A stretch of DNA of 64,000 bases from SMWN01 sp965221455 (GTDB lineage: Bacteria > Pseudomonadota > Gammaproteobacteria > Eutrophobiales > Eutrophobiaceae), in contig OZ244890.1 of assembly GCA_965221455.1 (NCBI GenBank), positions 1,364,001 through 1,428,000 of the forward strand, given 5' to 3'. The translations under genes and the position numbers were made by a program. Shown one piece after another: positions 8,495-18,357 of this stretch; within the stretch, counting starts at the first letter, position 1; every line of letters starts with the position of its first letter. The notes under the pieces are model-generated. The model was not told where the DNA came from. It worked only from the letters and a program-made list of their open reading frames with translations, and searched no databases.

Positions 8495-10408
8495 ATGCTG
8501 GATAAAACCAAAAATAAGCAAACACATCGGACTCTGAAAGCGGTCATCAGTGATGCCAGAGATACATTAATCTCGGAGCAACAAACCGACGGGCATTGGG
8601 TCTATCCGCTAGAAGCGGATTGCACTATTCCGGCCGAATATATCCTCATGAATCACTTCGTTGATACCATTGATGATGAACTTGAGTCAAGAATATGTGT
8701 TTATATTCGTGAACGTCAGGCCGAGCACGGTGGCTGGCCCTTGTTTTATGGCGGAGATTTTGACCTGAGTTGTTCGGTTAAAAGTTATTATGCGCTGAAA
8801 ATATCAGGCGATGATCCACGTGAAGAACATATGGTAAAGGCACGCAACGCCATACTTCAGCATGGTGGAGCCGCACATGCCAATGTTTTTACTCGTATAC
8901 TTATGGCTATGTTTGAACAGGTACCCTGGCGTGCGACACCGTTTATTCCTGCTGAAGTCATCCTGCTACCGAAGTGGTTTCCTTTTCATATAGATAAGGT
9001 TTCTTACTGGTCGAGAACAGTCATGGTGCCTTTATTTGTGCTTTGCACCTTGAAAGCAAAAGCCGTGAATCCCCGCGCGGTTGATATCAGAGAGTTGTTT
9101 GTAACACCTCCGGAAGAAGAACAGAATTATTTCAGAATAACTACATCACTCACCCGTGCATTTTTAATCCTGGATCGTGTGGGTAGCTTATTCGAAAAAT
9201 TGGTACCAAAATTTGTTCGGAATATCTCCGTGCGTAAATGCGAGAAATGGTTTACTGGCAGGATGAATGAGGAACATGGTATCGGTGGAATATTCCCGGC
9301 CATGGTCAATGTCTATGAGTCACTCCTGGTTTTAGGACACAGCAAGGACAGCGTCATTGTTAAACAAGCCAGGCAGGCGATAGATAATCTTCTGATTCAT
9401 GAAGATGATAAAAGCTACTGTCAACCCTGTGTCTCTCCTGTATGGGATACAGCCCTGGCTTGTCAGACGCTAATAGAGGCTGATGCATCAATTGATGGCG
9501 TGAACTCAGACGAAAGTAAGAAAGGTCTCGTCTGGCTAAAGCAAAGACAGCTGAGTGATGAACCGGGTGATTGGCGCATCCTATGCCCTAAACTCAAGGG
9601 CGGCGGTTGGGCGTTCCAGTATAGTAATTATTACTATCCGGATCTTGATGATACCGCCATGGTCGCCTGGGCCATGTGCCGAATTGGCGATGAAAGCTAT
9701 TCACAGGCTATCCACAGAGCCGTCCAATGGCTTGATGGGATGCAATCAAAAAGTGGCGGCTTCGGATCGTTTGAGGTAAATAATACCCAATATTATTTGA
9801 ATTCAATCCCGTTTGCCGATCATGGAGCACTACTTGACCCGCCCACGGCTGATGTCACCGGTCGTTGTGTCGCATTATTATCACGCTACGATAAAACCAG
9901 GTATGCTAAAACTATTGCTCATGCGATTGATTTTCTAAAACAGGAACAGGAAGAAGATGGTTCCTGGTTTGGACGTTGGGGAACCAATTACATTTATGGT
10001 ACCTGGTCGGTGTTAACTGCACTGGAATTGGCTGAGGAAGATTTGCATCAACCCTATATTCGTCGTGCCGTATCGTGGCTCGAGGAAATACAAGGCAATG
10101 ACGGTGGCTGGGGTGAAACCAATGAGAGTTATTACCCGCCAAAACACAGACGACCCTGTGCCAGCACTTCATACCAGACAGCATGGGCACTGCTCGCACT
10201 GCTCGCTGTCGGTGAAGTTGGTTCAGAGGCTGTTAGACAGGGTGTCCGGTATTTACTGGAAAATCAGAAATCAGATGGACTCTGGTATGATCCCGACTAT
10301 ACATCGCCTGGATTTCCACGTGTTTTTTACCTCAAGTATCACGGCTATACAAAATATTTTCCGCTTTGGGCACTTGCCAGATACAACAATCTAGACAAAC
10401 CGTCTTGA
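8495..10408 (+). CDS. shc: Squalene-hopene cyclase
   Basis: Cyclises squalene to hopene/hopanol at the inner membrane. The 637 residues match the family length. The catalytic acid motif appears as DLDDTA near residue 382, and several QW-type repeats are visible (for example QEEDGSWFGRWG, GNDGGWGETNESY and QKSDGLWYDPDYT). YGTWSVL and the C-terminal PRVFYLKYHGYTKYFPLWAL are typical. It lies 84 bases after squalene synthase, and its stop codon overlaps a likely TTG start of hpnG, so it is in the same operon. Confidence 0.97.
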   Translation: MLDKTKNKQTHRTLKAVISDARDTLISEQQTDGHWVYPLEADCTIPAEYILMNHFVDTIDDELESRICVYIRERQAEHGGWPLFYGGDFDLSCSVKSYYALKISGDDPREEHMVKARNAILQHGGAAHANVFTRILMAMFEQVPWRATPFIPAEVILLPKWFPFHIDKVSYWSRTVMVPLFVLCTLKAKAVNPRAVDIRELFVTPPEEEQNYFRITTSLTRAFLILDRVGSLFEKLVPKFVRNISVRKCEKWFTGRMNEEHGIGGIFPAMVNVYESLLVLGHSKDSVIVKQARQAIDNLLIHEDDKSYCQPCVSPVWDTALACQTLIEADASIDGVNSDESKKGLVWLKQRQLSDEPGDWRILCPKLKGGGWAFQYSNYYYPDLDDTAMVAWAMCRIGDESYSQAIHRAVQWLDGMQSKSGGFGSFEVNNTQYYLNSIPFADHGALLDPPTADVTGRCVALLSRYDKTRYAKTIAHAIDFLKQEQEEDGSWFGRWGTNYIYGTWSVLTALELAEEDLHQPYIRRAVSWLEEIQGNDGGWGETNESYYPPKHRRPCASTSYQTAWALLALLAVGEVGSEAVRQGVRYLLENQKSDGLWYDPDYTSPGFPRVFYLKYHGYTKYFPLWALARYNNLDKPS

Positions 10409-11103
10409 GCTATATCGGCATTATCAGTGCTCTAAGTTCTGAAGGGCGTTGTCTTTCAGGCAAGTCTGTTGTAAATCAACCTTTCCAGATCAATGAACAT
10501 ACCATCGCTATTATCTGTGGCATGGGTAGAGACAATGTTGATATTGCTGCGCAAAAATTACTTGAAAAAAATGTTACTGCACTGATCAGTTGGGGAACGG
10601 CGGGGGCATTAACTGAAAAAGTCCGCTCAGGTGATTTAGTGCTCGCCGATACTATCACAGCCGTAAATGGAGAAAGTTACTCTTTCGATACGGGTTGGCA
10701 TCAAAGTATCAGGAACAGGCTTTGTAATATTCCCGCCAGAGTGCACTGTGGCATGATCGCGCATACTGAACAAGTACTAAAAACCCCCGCATGCAAAATC
10801 GGCCTGCACGCGGTAACACATGCTATCGCTGTTGATATGGAATCTATAGTCATCGCCCGAGTTGCGCATAAAGAAAATTTGCATTTTTTGGCAGTCCGGG
10901 CGATTGTTGATGAAGTATCGCAAAGCATCCCTGAAGCAATCGTTAATTGTACAGATATGTTTGGACGCCCTGTTTTGTTTTCACTTCTGAGCGGCGTGAT
11001 AAAAAAGCCCGATTTGATATGCGATTTAGTCTATTTAGCGAAAGGTATGAAAGCTGCAACCATGACCTTGAACATTGTCGCCAGAAGTCGGTGTCTTTAT
11101 TGA
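10405..11103 (+). CDS. hpnG: Hopanoid-associated nucleoside phosphorylase HpnG
   Basis: Nucleoside phosphorylase / MTA-SAH nucleosidase superfamily, about 232 residues. Seen are IGIISALSSEGRCL at the N-terminus, ICGMGRDNV, ISWGTAGALTEKVRSGDLVLAD and the AVDMESIVIARVA segment with the conserved Met-Glu substrate contact. In hopanoid producers HpnG removes adenine from adenosylhopane to give ribosylhopane; the position between shc and hpnN supports this role. I place the start at TTG 10405, overlapping the shc TGA, because family proteins begin just before the first beta strand. An in-frame TTG at 10366 would add 13 non-conserved residues. Confidence 0.85.
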   Translation: MSYIGIISALSSEGRCLSGKSVVNQPFQINEHTIAIICGMGRDNVDIAAQKLLEKNVTALISWGTAGALTEKVRSGDLVLADTITAVNGESYSFDTGWHQSIRNRLCNIPARVHCGMIAHTEQVLKTPACKIGLHAVTHAIAVDMESIVIARVAHKENLHFLAVRAIVDEVSQSIPEAIVNCTDMFGRPVLFSLLSGVIKKPDLICDLVYLAKGMKAATMTLNIVARSRCLY

Positions 11104-11127
11104 TGTTGCATCTTCAATTATTTAGTT

Positions 11128-13782
11128 ATGCCTGGTAAATTACGTCAACTCTTCGGTCGCATTTTGCCAGGCTGGATTAATATTGTGCAGCGGCACAAGA
11201 GTATTGTCATTATCCTGTCTTTTCTCGGTATCCTGATCACGATTGATTACACAATAAATAACCTCGGTATGAATACTGATACCAAGGATATGCTGTCGTC
11301 GGAACTTGACTGGCGAAAACTTGATGAAGAGCTATCGTCGGAATTCCCACAACTCAGTAGCAATATTCTGGTCGTTATTGAAGCACCCACGCCTGACCAG
11401 GCGATGGATGCTGCTGATCGACTCTATGAAAAGTTGCAACAGGAAACAACACTATTTAGATCTGTTTTCTCTTTTCGGACCCTGCCTTTCTTTAAAAAAT
11501 CCTCGCTGCTTTTTCTTGAAGAAGACGCATTACAGGATGTCGCTGATCGTCTCGCGGAAATTCAGCCTTTTCTTTCAAGGTTGACTGGAGATCAAAACAT
11601 TCGTGGTTTATTTACCATGGTCGAGGAAGCCATGCGTGCGCAACTTGATGGGGAAACGGTTGAACTTTCTCCGCTTATTAAACAAATCAATCAGTCACTT
11701 GATGCTGTCCAGTCAGAACGGTTTTTTCAATTATCATGGCACAGTCTGATGGCTGGCGCAGCACTCGATAGAGATATTTATCGGGAATTTATTGTGTTGC
11801 AACCAGTTCTCGACTACAGCGATCTATTTCCGGCGGAAAATGTCATTGACAGGATTAGAACGCTTGGTGATGAACTTAAGATCAACTCAGAGAATAATCT
11901 ACGTCTCAGGTTAAGTGGCGGTGTCGTACTTTCTCATGAAGAACTACAAAGCGTCATGCAAGGTACACAACTTTCCGTCATTCTTGCGCTATGTATGGTC
12001 ACGGTAATTATGATGGTCGGCCTGGACTCATTTTGGTTGGTATTAGCTACCATCATTACCTTGATCAGTGGCTTGATTTTTACAGCAGGTTGGGCGGCAC
12101 TGACAGTAGGCGAATTGAACCTGATATCGGTCGCCTTCGCAGTACTTTACATCGGGCTGGGGGTCGATTTTGCGATTCATTTTTGCTTACGCTTTCGCGA
12201 ACATATTTTAAACGGCGAAGATCGTACGGCGGCATTATACGCAACGTCGAAAAGTTGCGGTAGCTCCCTGTTCATATGTGCAGTCACCACTGCTATCGGT
12301 TTCTACGCCTTCATGCCCACGAATTATGATGGTATCGCTGAACTTGGGTGGATCTCGGGCAGCGGTATGTTTATCAGCTTTATTGTGACCATGACATTAT
12401 TGCCGGCACTGCTCGGTCTTTTTCCGGTATCGGCGAAATTTTTATCTGCAGGCAGTCGATATTCAAACCCAGTTAAATTGGATAAACGCTTTCTCGTTTT
12501 CCCTGTCACCCACGCCAGGACAGTCAAAATTGTTTCCATCATTATTGCAGTCGCGCTCATTCCAGTTTTACCTGAAATTAAATTTGATCATAACACCCTG
12601 AACTTGCAGAACCCCGAGAATGAATCTGTAAAGACATATATGGATCTCCTGGCAGATAGCGAGTCATCTCCATGGACAACTGAAATTCTCGTCAATAATG
12701 AAACCGAAGCGCAACAATTGGCATCGCAGTTAAAATCTTTACCTTTGGTGGATGATGTCATCTGGCTTAATAAATTTATTCCCGAAGATCAGGATAATAA
12801 ATTATTTATTATTGATGATATGAACCTCATTCTCAGTGGCATGAATTTAGACTCATCGCTTCCCGCCCCTGATATTCGAGACAGAATTACGGCTATTGAT
12901 AGTTTGCGCCTGTTAATGCTCTCAAAACAGAATGAGTTACAGCAAATATCATTTGCAGAAGATCTATTGCATAGACTCGAAACCTTTATGCAACGATTGT
13001 CCGAATTGGATAAAGAACAAAAATATAATTTGTTACTAAAGCTGGAACATAGTCTGCTTGATTCCTTGCCCGGTCAGTTGGATTCACTGAACGCCTCACT
13101 CGGTGCTGAAACTGTTGATAAAGCGAGTCTTCCATCGGCATTGAGTAGCCGCTGGGTTGGTCGGAGTGGGAAATACTTGCTTGAAATTTCACCGGTGGAA
13201 AACTTGCACGATAACGCGGCACTGGAACGGTTCGTCGAACAGGTTAAAGTAACCGCGCCGAATGTGATCGGTTCACCTGTTGTCAGCATCGAGGCAGGCA
13301 ATGCTGTGATAGCGGCATTCAAGCAGGCACTCCTCACCGCGTTTGGCATGATTACACTGTTACTGTTTATTCTGATGGATAAACGTCGAGATGTATTTTT
13401 GATACTGCTTCCGATTTTACTGGCGGCCATGTTAACTGCCGGTATGAGTCTGCTATTCTCCATTCCCATGAACTTTGCAAACATTATTGCCTTACCATTG
13501 TTATTGGGTATCGGCGTTGATAGCGGTATACATATTCTGCATCGTTACAGAACCGCCCCGCCAAAAAGCGGGATTATTCTCGCAACAAGTTCTGCGCGTG
13601 CAGTATTGGTCAGTGCCTTAACAACAATCGTGAGTATCGGGAATCTTGCATTTTCATCTCATTTGGGGACGGCGAGTATGGGACAACTTTTAACTATCGG
13701 GATCAGTATGACCTTATTCTGTACGTTGATTGTTCTACCCAGTCTGTTAGCAACAACAGATTCATCGAATGGATCTGCATGA
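11128..13782 (+). CDS. hpnN: Hopanoid-associated RND/MMPL transporter HpnN
   Basis: An 884-residue inner-membrane protein with RND (MMPL/sterol-sensing-like) architecture: one N-terminal membrane helix (IVIILSFLGILITIDY), a large periplasmic loop, a first multi-helix bundle around residues 275-430, a second periplasmic region (residues about 480-730), and a second bundle at about 735-875. The motif GLGVDFAIHFCLR is repeated in the second half as GIGVDSGIHILHRY, showing internal duplication. HpnN moves hopanoids to the outer membrane in the species where it has been studied. It is flanked by hpnG and hpnA, and its end overlaps hpnA by 4 bases (ATGA). Confidence 0.93.
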   Translation: MPGKLRQLFGRILPGWINIVQRHKSIVIILSFLGILITIDYTINNLGMNTDTKDMLSSELDWRKLDEELSSEFPQLSSNILVVIEAPTPDQAMDAADRLYEKLQQETTLFRSVFSFRTLPFFKKSSLLFLEEDALQDVADRLAEIQPFLSRLTGDQNIRGLFTMVEEAMRAQLDGETVELSPLIKQINQSLDAVQSERFFQLSWHSLMAGAALDRDIYREFIVLQPVLDYSDLFPAENVIDRIRTLGDELKINSENNLRLRLSGGVVLSHEELQSVMQGTQLSVILALCMVTVIMMVGLDSFWLVLATIITLISGLIFTAGWAALTVGELNLISVAFAVLYIGLGVDFAIHFCLRFREHILNGEDRTAALYATSKSCGSSLFICAVTTAIGFYAFMPTNYDGIAELGWISGSGMFISFIVTMTLLPALLGLFPVSAKFLSAGSRYSNPVKLDKRFLVFPVTHARTVKIVSIIIAVALIPVLPEIKFDHNTLNLQNPENESVKTYMDLLADSESSPWTTEILVNNETEAQQLASQLKSLPLVDDVIWLNKFIPEDQDNKLFIIDDMNLILSGMNLDSSLPAPDIRDRITAIDSLRLLMLSKQNELQQISFAEDLLHRLETFMQRLSELDKEQKYNLLLKLEHSLLDSLPGQLDSLNASLGAETVDKASLPSALSSRWVGRSGKYLLEISPVENLHDNAALERFVEQVKVTAPNVIGSPVVSIEAGNAVIAAFKQALLTAFGMITLLLFILMDKRRDVFLILLPILLAAMLTAGMSLLFSIPMNFANIIALPLLLGIGVDSGIHILHRYRTAPPKSGIILATSSARAVLVSALTTIVSIGNLAFSSHLGTASMGQLLTIGISMTLFCTLIVLPSLLATTDSSNGSA

Positions 13783-14789
13783 CACAACTCATCACAGGTG
13801 CCAATGGTTTTATTGGATCGGCGGTCATGCGACTACTATTGGAAAAGGGTCATGATCTACGTGTTGTTATTCGTCCGGGGAGTGATCGGCGAAACCTTGA
13901 GGGTATGCCTGTCGAAGTGGTTGAGGGCGACTTACAAGACAAAACATCTCTCAAGCGAGCAGTCAGTGGTTGCACAGCAGTATTTCATTTAGCCGCTGAT
14001 TACAGATTATGGATCCCTGATCCGGATAACATGTATCAAACCAATGTTGCCGGTACACGGGATCTAATGTTAGCCAGTGCCGAGGCGGGTGTTAAAAGAA
14101 TTGTTTATACCAGTAGTGTCGCTGTCCTGGGTTTAAATAAAGATGGCTCTCCTGCTGACGAAGAAATGACTGCGGTTCTTGATAACATGGTTGGTCATTA
14201 CAAGCGATCCAAATATCTGGCGGAAAAAGAAGTGTCCGCGCTCATTGATGAACAGGGATTACCTGCGGTTATAGTCAACCCATCCACACCACTTGGGCCG
14301 CGGGATGTTAAACCCACACCGACAGGGAAAATCATTGTGGATACGCTCAATGATCGAATGCCCGCCTATGTTGATACAGGACTCAACATCGTACATGTGG
14401 ATGACGTCGCATATGGACATTTGTTGGCATTTGAAAAAGGTAAAATCGGCGAACGCTATATTCTTGGTGGACAGAATATCAGTCTGCAAACTATCCTCGG
14501 CATCATTTGTGAACTCACAGATAAAAAACCACCATCGATCAAATTATCTCACAATTTAATTTTACCGGTAGCCTGGTGCATGGAACGTTGGGCGAACATC
14601 AGCAAGAAAGAACCCAGAGCCACTGTCGACGGAGTACGAATGTCTAAAAATCTTATGTATTTTTCTTCAGACAAGGCAGTGAAAGAATTAGGTTACCAAA
14701 CAAGGCCTGTAAAAGAGGCCATTAAAGACGCCATGGAGTGGTTTATCAAAAATGGTTACTGTTCGAAAATAAATCAATCGTTATCTTGA
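13779..14789 (+). CDS. hpnA: Hopanoid-associated sugar epimerase HpnA
   Basis: NAD(P)-dependent extended short-chain dehydrogenase of 336 residues. It begins QLITGANGFIGSAVMRLLL (Rossmann glycine motif), followed by VVEGDLQD, VFHLAADYRLW, YTSSVAVLG, and HYKRSKYLAE with the catalytic Tyr-x3-Lys. The AADYRLWIPDP segment and operon place are characteristic of HpnA, whose precise reaction is not settled. Its ATGA start-stop overlap with hpnN indicates coupled translation. It is the last gene of the hopanoid operon here. Confidence 0.92.
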   Translation: MTQLITGANGFIGSAVMRLLLEKGHDLRVVIRPGSDRRNLEGMPVEVVEGDLQDKTSLKRAVSGCTAVFHLAADYRLWIPDPDNMYQTNVAGTRDLMLASAEAGVKRIVYTSSVAVLGLNKDGSPADEEMTAVLDNMVGHYKRSKYLAEKEVSALIDEQGLPAVIVNPSTPLGPRDVKPTPTGKIIVDTLNDRMPAYVDTGLNIVHVDDVAYGHLLAFEKGKIGERYILGGQNISLQTILGIICELTDKKPPSIKLSHNLILPVAWCMERWANISKKEPRATVDGVRMSKNLMYFSSDKAVKELGYQTRPVKEAIKDAMEWFIKNGYCSKINQSLS

Positions 14790-14958
14790 AAATTCTTCTG
14801 ATTTTTTAGTCTTGCAAGATGTGGTTTTGACCATGGAAGCGAAAACAGGTCACATATCCATGTGAATAATCTTACGATTTTCCGCGATGAATAGTATAAT
14901 TACCGCGATTTTACGCCACAAATTTTATCAGTCTTGCGTTGGTACGGGAGTAGTTGCA

Positions 14959-17900
14959 TTGAAAAGATTTTACCTTCTTGGTTTTTCAGTCTTGTTTTTA
15001 ACTATCCAGACAGTTTTTGCAGACATGGATGTCGCTAATAATGCTTTGGCTCGTGGTGACCATGCCGTTGCAGCGGCTGAGTTCAAGAAACTCGCTGAAC
15101 AAGGGAATGTGAAGGCACAAGCTCATCTTGGTTATATGTATTACGTCGGCGAAGGCGTTGAACAGGATTATGTTCAAGCGGTTAAATGGTACAAGAAAGC
15201 GGCGATTCTTGGCGATAGGGATTCTCAATATAACCTTGCCGTAGCTCACGCTTTTGGTGAAGGAACCAGGCAGGACTATAAGGGATCTTTCCATTGGTAC
15301 CGCCGTGCTGCAGAGCAAAATCATGTTGTCGCCCAATATGCTTTGGGTATCTCCTATACCTACGGCGAAGGCATCTCGCAGGATCCGAAACTTGCGGCCG
15401 AATGGATTCAGAAATCAGCAGAGCATGGCTATGAACGCGCCCAGGTTTTACTCGGAAGTCTTTACCATACAGGGAATGGTGTTGAAAAAGATCATGAAAA
15501 GGCCGTGTTCTGGTATCGCAAGGCGGCAGACAAAGGTAATCCTGTCGCCCAATATAATCTTGGAACCTTATATCGTGCAGGCAGTGGTGTCGAACAAAAT
15601 TATAACCAGGCAGTGAGATGGTTTCGTTTGTCCGCAGATCAAGGTTATGTCGCGGCACAAAATGAACTTGCCGGTATAGAAAGAGCAGTCACTGGTGCCA
15701 ACAGAACTGTTCCCGAGGTGGAAACAACAGATGTCCAGATGAAAACTGAAGCAAGGGAAAGCGTGGAAAACACATCTGCGTCAACCCTTACCCTGGCAAA
15801 AATTGAAGTCCCCATCCCGGATGATCCTGCGCCTGTTGACTCCGTCGTGACTGCAGCTGAGATTATCGAATCAACCACACCTGATAAGATTGAGGAGATT
15901 ACAGAAAGTGAAAAGCCCAAACGCGGTTTTTTCTCCAGATTGTTTGGTAAAGACGAATCGGACGGGAGAAATGATGCAGTAGAAGTTGTTGAGATTGAAT
16001 CTATCGGGCAAGCGCAGGATGAATCTTCGGAAGTGGTTACCTATGCGGCTGATTCAGTGGAGGGACAAACACTGGAATCACCTGGGGATGGACGCATTGA
16101 AGTGGCGGAGACTGAAGCTGTTGTTGCATCCATTACCCCTGATGAGACTGAGGAGATTACAGAAAGTGAAAAGCCCAAACGCGGTTTTTTCTCCAGATTG
16201 TTTGGTAAAGACGAATCGGACGGGAGAAATGATGCAGTAGAAGTTGTTGAGATTGAATCTATCGGGCAAGCGCAGGATGAATCTTCGGAAGTGGTTACCT
16301 ACGCGGCTGATTCAGTGGAGGGACAAACACTGGAATCACCTGGGGATGGACGCATTGAAGTGGCGGAGACTGAAGCTGTTGTTGCATCCATTACCCCTGA
16401 TGAGACTGAGGAGATTACAGAGAGTGAAAAGCCCAAACGCGGTTTTTTCTCCAGATTGTTTGGTAAAGACGAATCGGACGGGAGAAATGATGCAGTAGAA
16501 GTTGTTGAGATTGAATCTATCGGACAAGCGCAGGATGAATCTTCGGAAGTGGTTACCTACGCGGCTGATTCAGTGGAGGGACAAACACTGGAATCACCTG
16601 GGGATGGACGCATTGAAGTGGCGGAGGCTGAAGCTGTTGCTGCATCCATTACCCCTGATGAGACTGAGGAGATTACAGAGAGTGAAAAGCCCAAACGCGG
16701 TTTTTTCTCCAGATTGTTTGGTAAAGACGAATCGGACGGGAGAAATGATGCAGTAGAAGTTGTTGAGATTGAATCTATCGGACAAGCGCAGGATGAATCT
16801 TCGGAAGTGGTTGTCTACACAGCTGATTCAATGCCGACGGGACAAGTGCTGGAGACGCTATCTGAAAGCGATATGGTAGATGAACAGGCCGAGACAGTGG
16901 AAGCCGGGATTGCGACACAATTACCGGCGGATATCCCTTTTGAGGAAGGTGTTTCAGAAGCTGCTGATTTGTCGGAACCAGACCTAATTGATAACGATAC
17001 AAGTACAGCCGGGACGATAATTGAAGAAAAATCGGAAGAAAAAATAAAGAAAAAAGGTTTTTTTTCCAGATTGTTTGGTGGAGACGAACCGGATGAAGAA
17101 ACCCAAGAAGTTGTTGAGATTGATGCGATTGACGTCCCCGTCGTCGTTGCAAAACTGGAGGCACCTGAAGAAGATGAGACGACACAGGGAGAATCTGAAA
17201 GGGCACTTGTGGATACAATTGAAACTACAACCGATCCGGAAAATACGGGCAGCGCATCGGAACTTCGATCGCTTGCGGTGCGGGGAGACCCAAAAGCACA
17301 ATTTCAACTTGGGTCGCTGTATTATCAGGGTAAAAGTGTAAAAAAAGATTATTCACAGGCCTTTCTCTGGTATCGTCGCGCCGCCCAACAAGGGGAAGCT
17401 GATGCACAGTATGGTATTGGTAATATGTATTTGCTGGGAGAAGGCATTAAGCAGGACGATTATCAGGCACGGCTTTGGTTCGAAAAAGCCGCTGACCAGG
17501 GCCATGCAGGTGCGTTACATAACCTCCGCAGTCTGCAACGTATTGCGACGGCAGAACCGATAGAAAGGAACGATTACGACATTAGTAATAATCGTTTACC
17601 CAAACAAGATGAGGCAGCCATTCAGGAAAAAGAAACGACGGAAAAGAAAGGTTTCTTCGGTAGATTATTCGGCGGGGACGATGATGAAGCTGACGAATCA
17701 AGGCTAATTGCCGAGGTAGTTGAAGAAACAGAAACAGACAACGGACAGATGTTAACTGAATCCATGGAGGTTATCCGTGACCGTGATACCGCTGTCAGTG
17801 TTTATGAAACAGGGCTGACATACGAATTTGGCGAAGGCGTCGTACAAGACTACGACACCGCCTTTGAGTTTTTCAAAAAATCAGCCGAACAAAATCATGC

Positions 17901-18216
17901 TCCGGCTCAATATAGACTCGGACTCGCTTATGCTTACGGCCAGAGCACTGAAAAAGATCCTGTCACTGCCGCTGAATGGTACAAAAAATCCGCCGCGCAG
18001 GGCTACGCATTGGCACAAAGAGCACTCGGCGCACTGTATATTAATGGTGATGCTGATGGCATTGCGCAAAATAAATCACTGGCTTTAGCCTGGTATGATA
18101 TTCTCGCCGACTATGGCAATGCCATGGACATATACCGCCGTGACAGTCTAAAAGAGACACTCACGGCGGATGAGATAAGTGAGGCGAATAAATTAAAACA
18201 GGAACTTTCGAACTGA
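14959..18216 (+). CDS. Large exported Sel1-repeat protein with tandem GFFSRLFG repeats
   Basis: About 1085 residues. A likely start is TTG 14959, preceded by GGGAG (14946-14950) and followed by a good signal peptide (KRFYLLGFSVLFLTIQTVFA). The ATG at 14887 would put 24 extra residues before it. About ten Sel1 (TPR-like) repeats fall in three blocks: roughly five at the N-terminus, two in the middle (17260-17540) and three at the C-terminus (17790-18130). The first linker contains 86-residue near-identical repeats (see 15876-16830). The motif K-x-GFFxRLFG followed by an acidic stretch occurs six times, four in the repeats and once before each later Sel1 block. Sel1 proteins are usually protein-binding scaffolds; no specific role can be given. 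It stands alone between the hopanoid operon and the TVP38 gene. Confidence 0.85.
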   Translation: MKRFYLLGFSVLFLTIQTVFADMDVANNALARGDHAVAAAEFKKLAEQGNVKAQAHLGYMYYVGEGVEQDYVQAVKWYKKAAILGDRDSQYNLAVAHAFGEGTRQDYKGSFHWYRRAAEQNHVVAQYALGISYTYGEGISQDPKLAAEWIQKSAEHGYERAQVLLGSLYHTGNGVEKDHEKAVFWYRKAADKGNPVAQYNLGTLYRAGSGVEQNYNQAVRWFRLSADQGYVAAQNELAGIERAVTGANRTVPEVETTDVQMKTEARESVENTSASTLTLAKIEVPIPDDPAPVDSVVTAAEIIESTTPDKIEEITESEKPKRGFFSRLFGKDESDGRNDAVEVVEIESIGQAQDESSEVVTYAADSVEGQTLESPGDGRIEVAETEAVVASITPDETEEITESEKPKRGFFSRLFGKDESDGRNDAVEVVEIESIGQAQDESSEVVTYAADSVEGQTLESPGDGRIEVAETEAVVASITPDETEEITESEKPKRGFFSRLFGKDESDGRNDAVEVVEIESIGQAQDESSEVVTYAADSVEGQTLESPGDGRIEVAEAEAVAASITPDETEEITESEKPKRGFFSRLFGKDESDGRNDAVEVVEIESIGQAQDESSEVVVYTADSMPTGQVLETLSESDMVDEQAETVEAGIATQLPADIPFEEGVSEAADLSEPDLIDNDTSTAGTIIEEKSEEKIKKKGFFSRLFGGDEPDEETQEVVEIDAIDVPVVVAKLEAPEEDETTQGESERALVDTIETTTDPENTGSASELRSLAVRGDPKAQFQLGSLYYQGKSVKKDYSQAFLWYRRAAQQGEADAQYGIGNMYLLGEGIKQDDYQARLWFEKAADQGHAGALHNLRSLQRIATAEPIERNDYDISNNRLPKQDEAAIQEKETTEKKGFFGRLFGGDDDEADESRLIAEVVEETETDNGQMLTESMEVIRDRDTAVSVYETGLTYEFGEGVVQDYDTAFEFFKKSAEQNHAPAQYRLGLAYAYGQSTEKDPVTAAEWYKKSAAQGYALAQRALGALYINGDADGIAQNKSLALAWYDILADYGNAMDIYRRDSLKETLTADEISEANKLKQELSN
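15876..16830 (+). repeat. Tandem 258-bp coding repeat, three full copies plus a partial fourth
   Basis: Units start near 15876, 16134, 16392 and 16650, are in frame (86 codons) and almost identical at DNA level. Each carries ITESEKPKRGFFSRLFGKDE, followed by VEVVEIESIGQAQDESSEVV and an acidic/threonine-rich tail. The fourth unit diverges after the EVV segment. Near-identity including synonymous sites indicates recent duplication, so copy number is likely to vary between strains and could be collapsed or expanded in an assembly. Confidence 0.95.
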
Positions 18217-18357
18217 TATTTTGCACTGCACGAAATAGCCACTCACGAATGAGTAATTTAAGTGAGAATGATGCAGAAAAATACAGTGTAATACGGGAGG
18301 TATTAATATTTTTATGCAATATGAAGCATTTCTTCCAGGGATTTATTTTTCATCAAT

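Noticed and set aside
13074..13484. 136-codon open frame antisense to hpnN
   Set aside because: Lies fully inside hpnN and has no recognisable features.
15876..16830. Regular repeats suggesting a CRISPR or satellite array
   Set aside because: The period is 258 bases, exactly 86 codons, in frame in a Sel1 protein, with no spacers.
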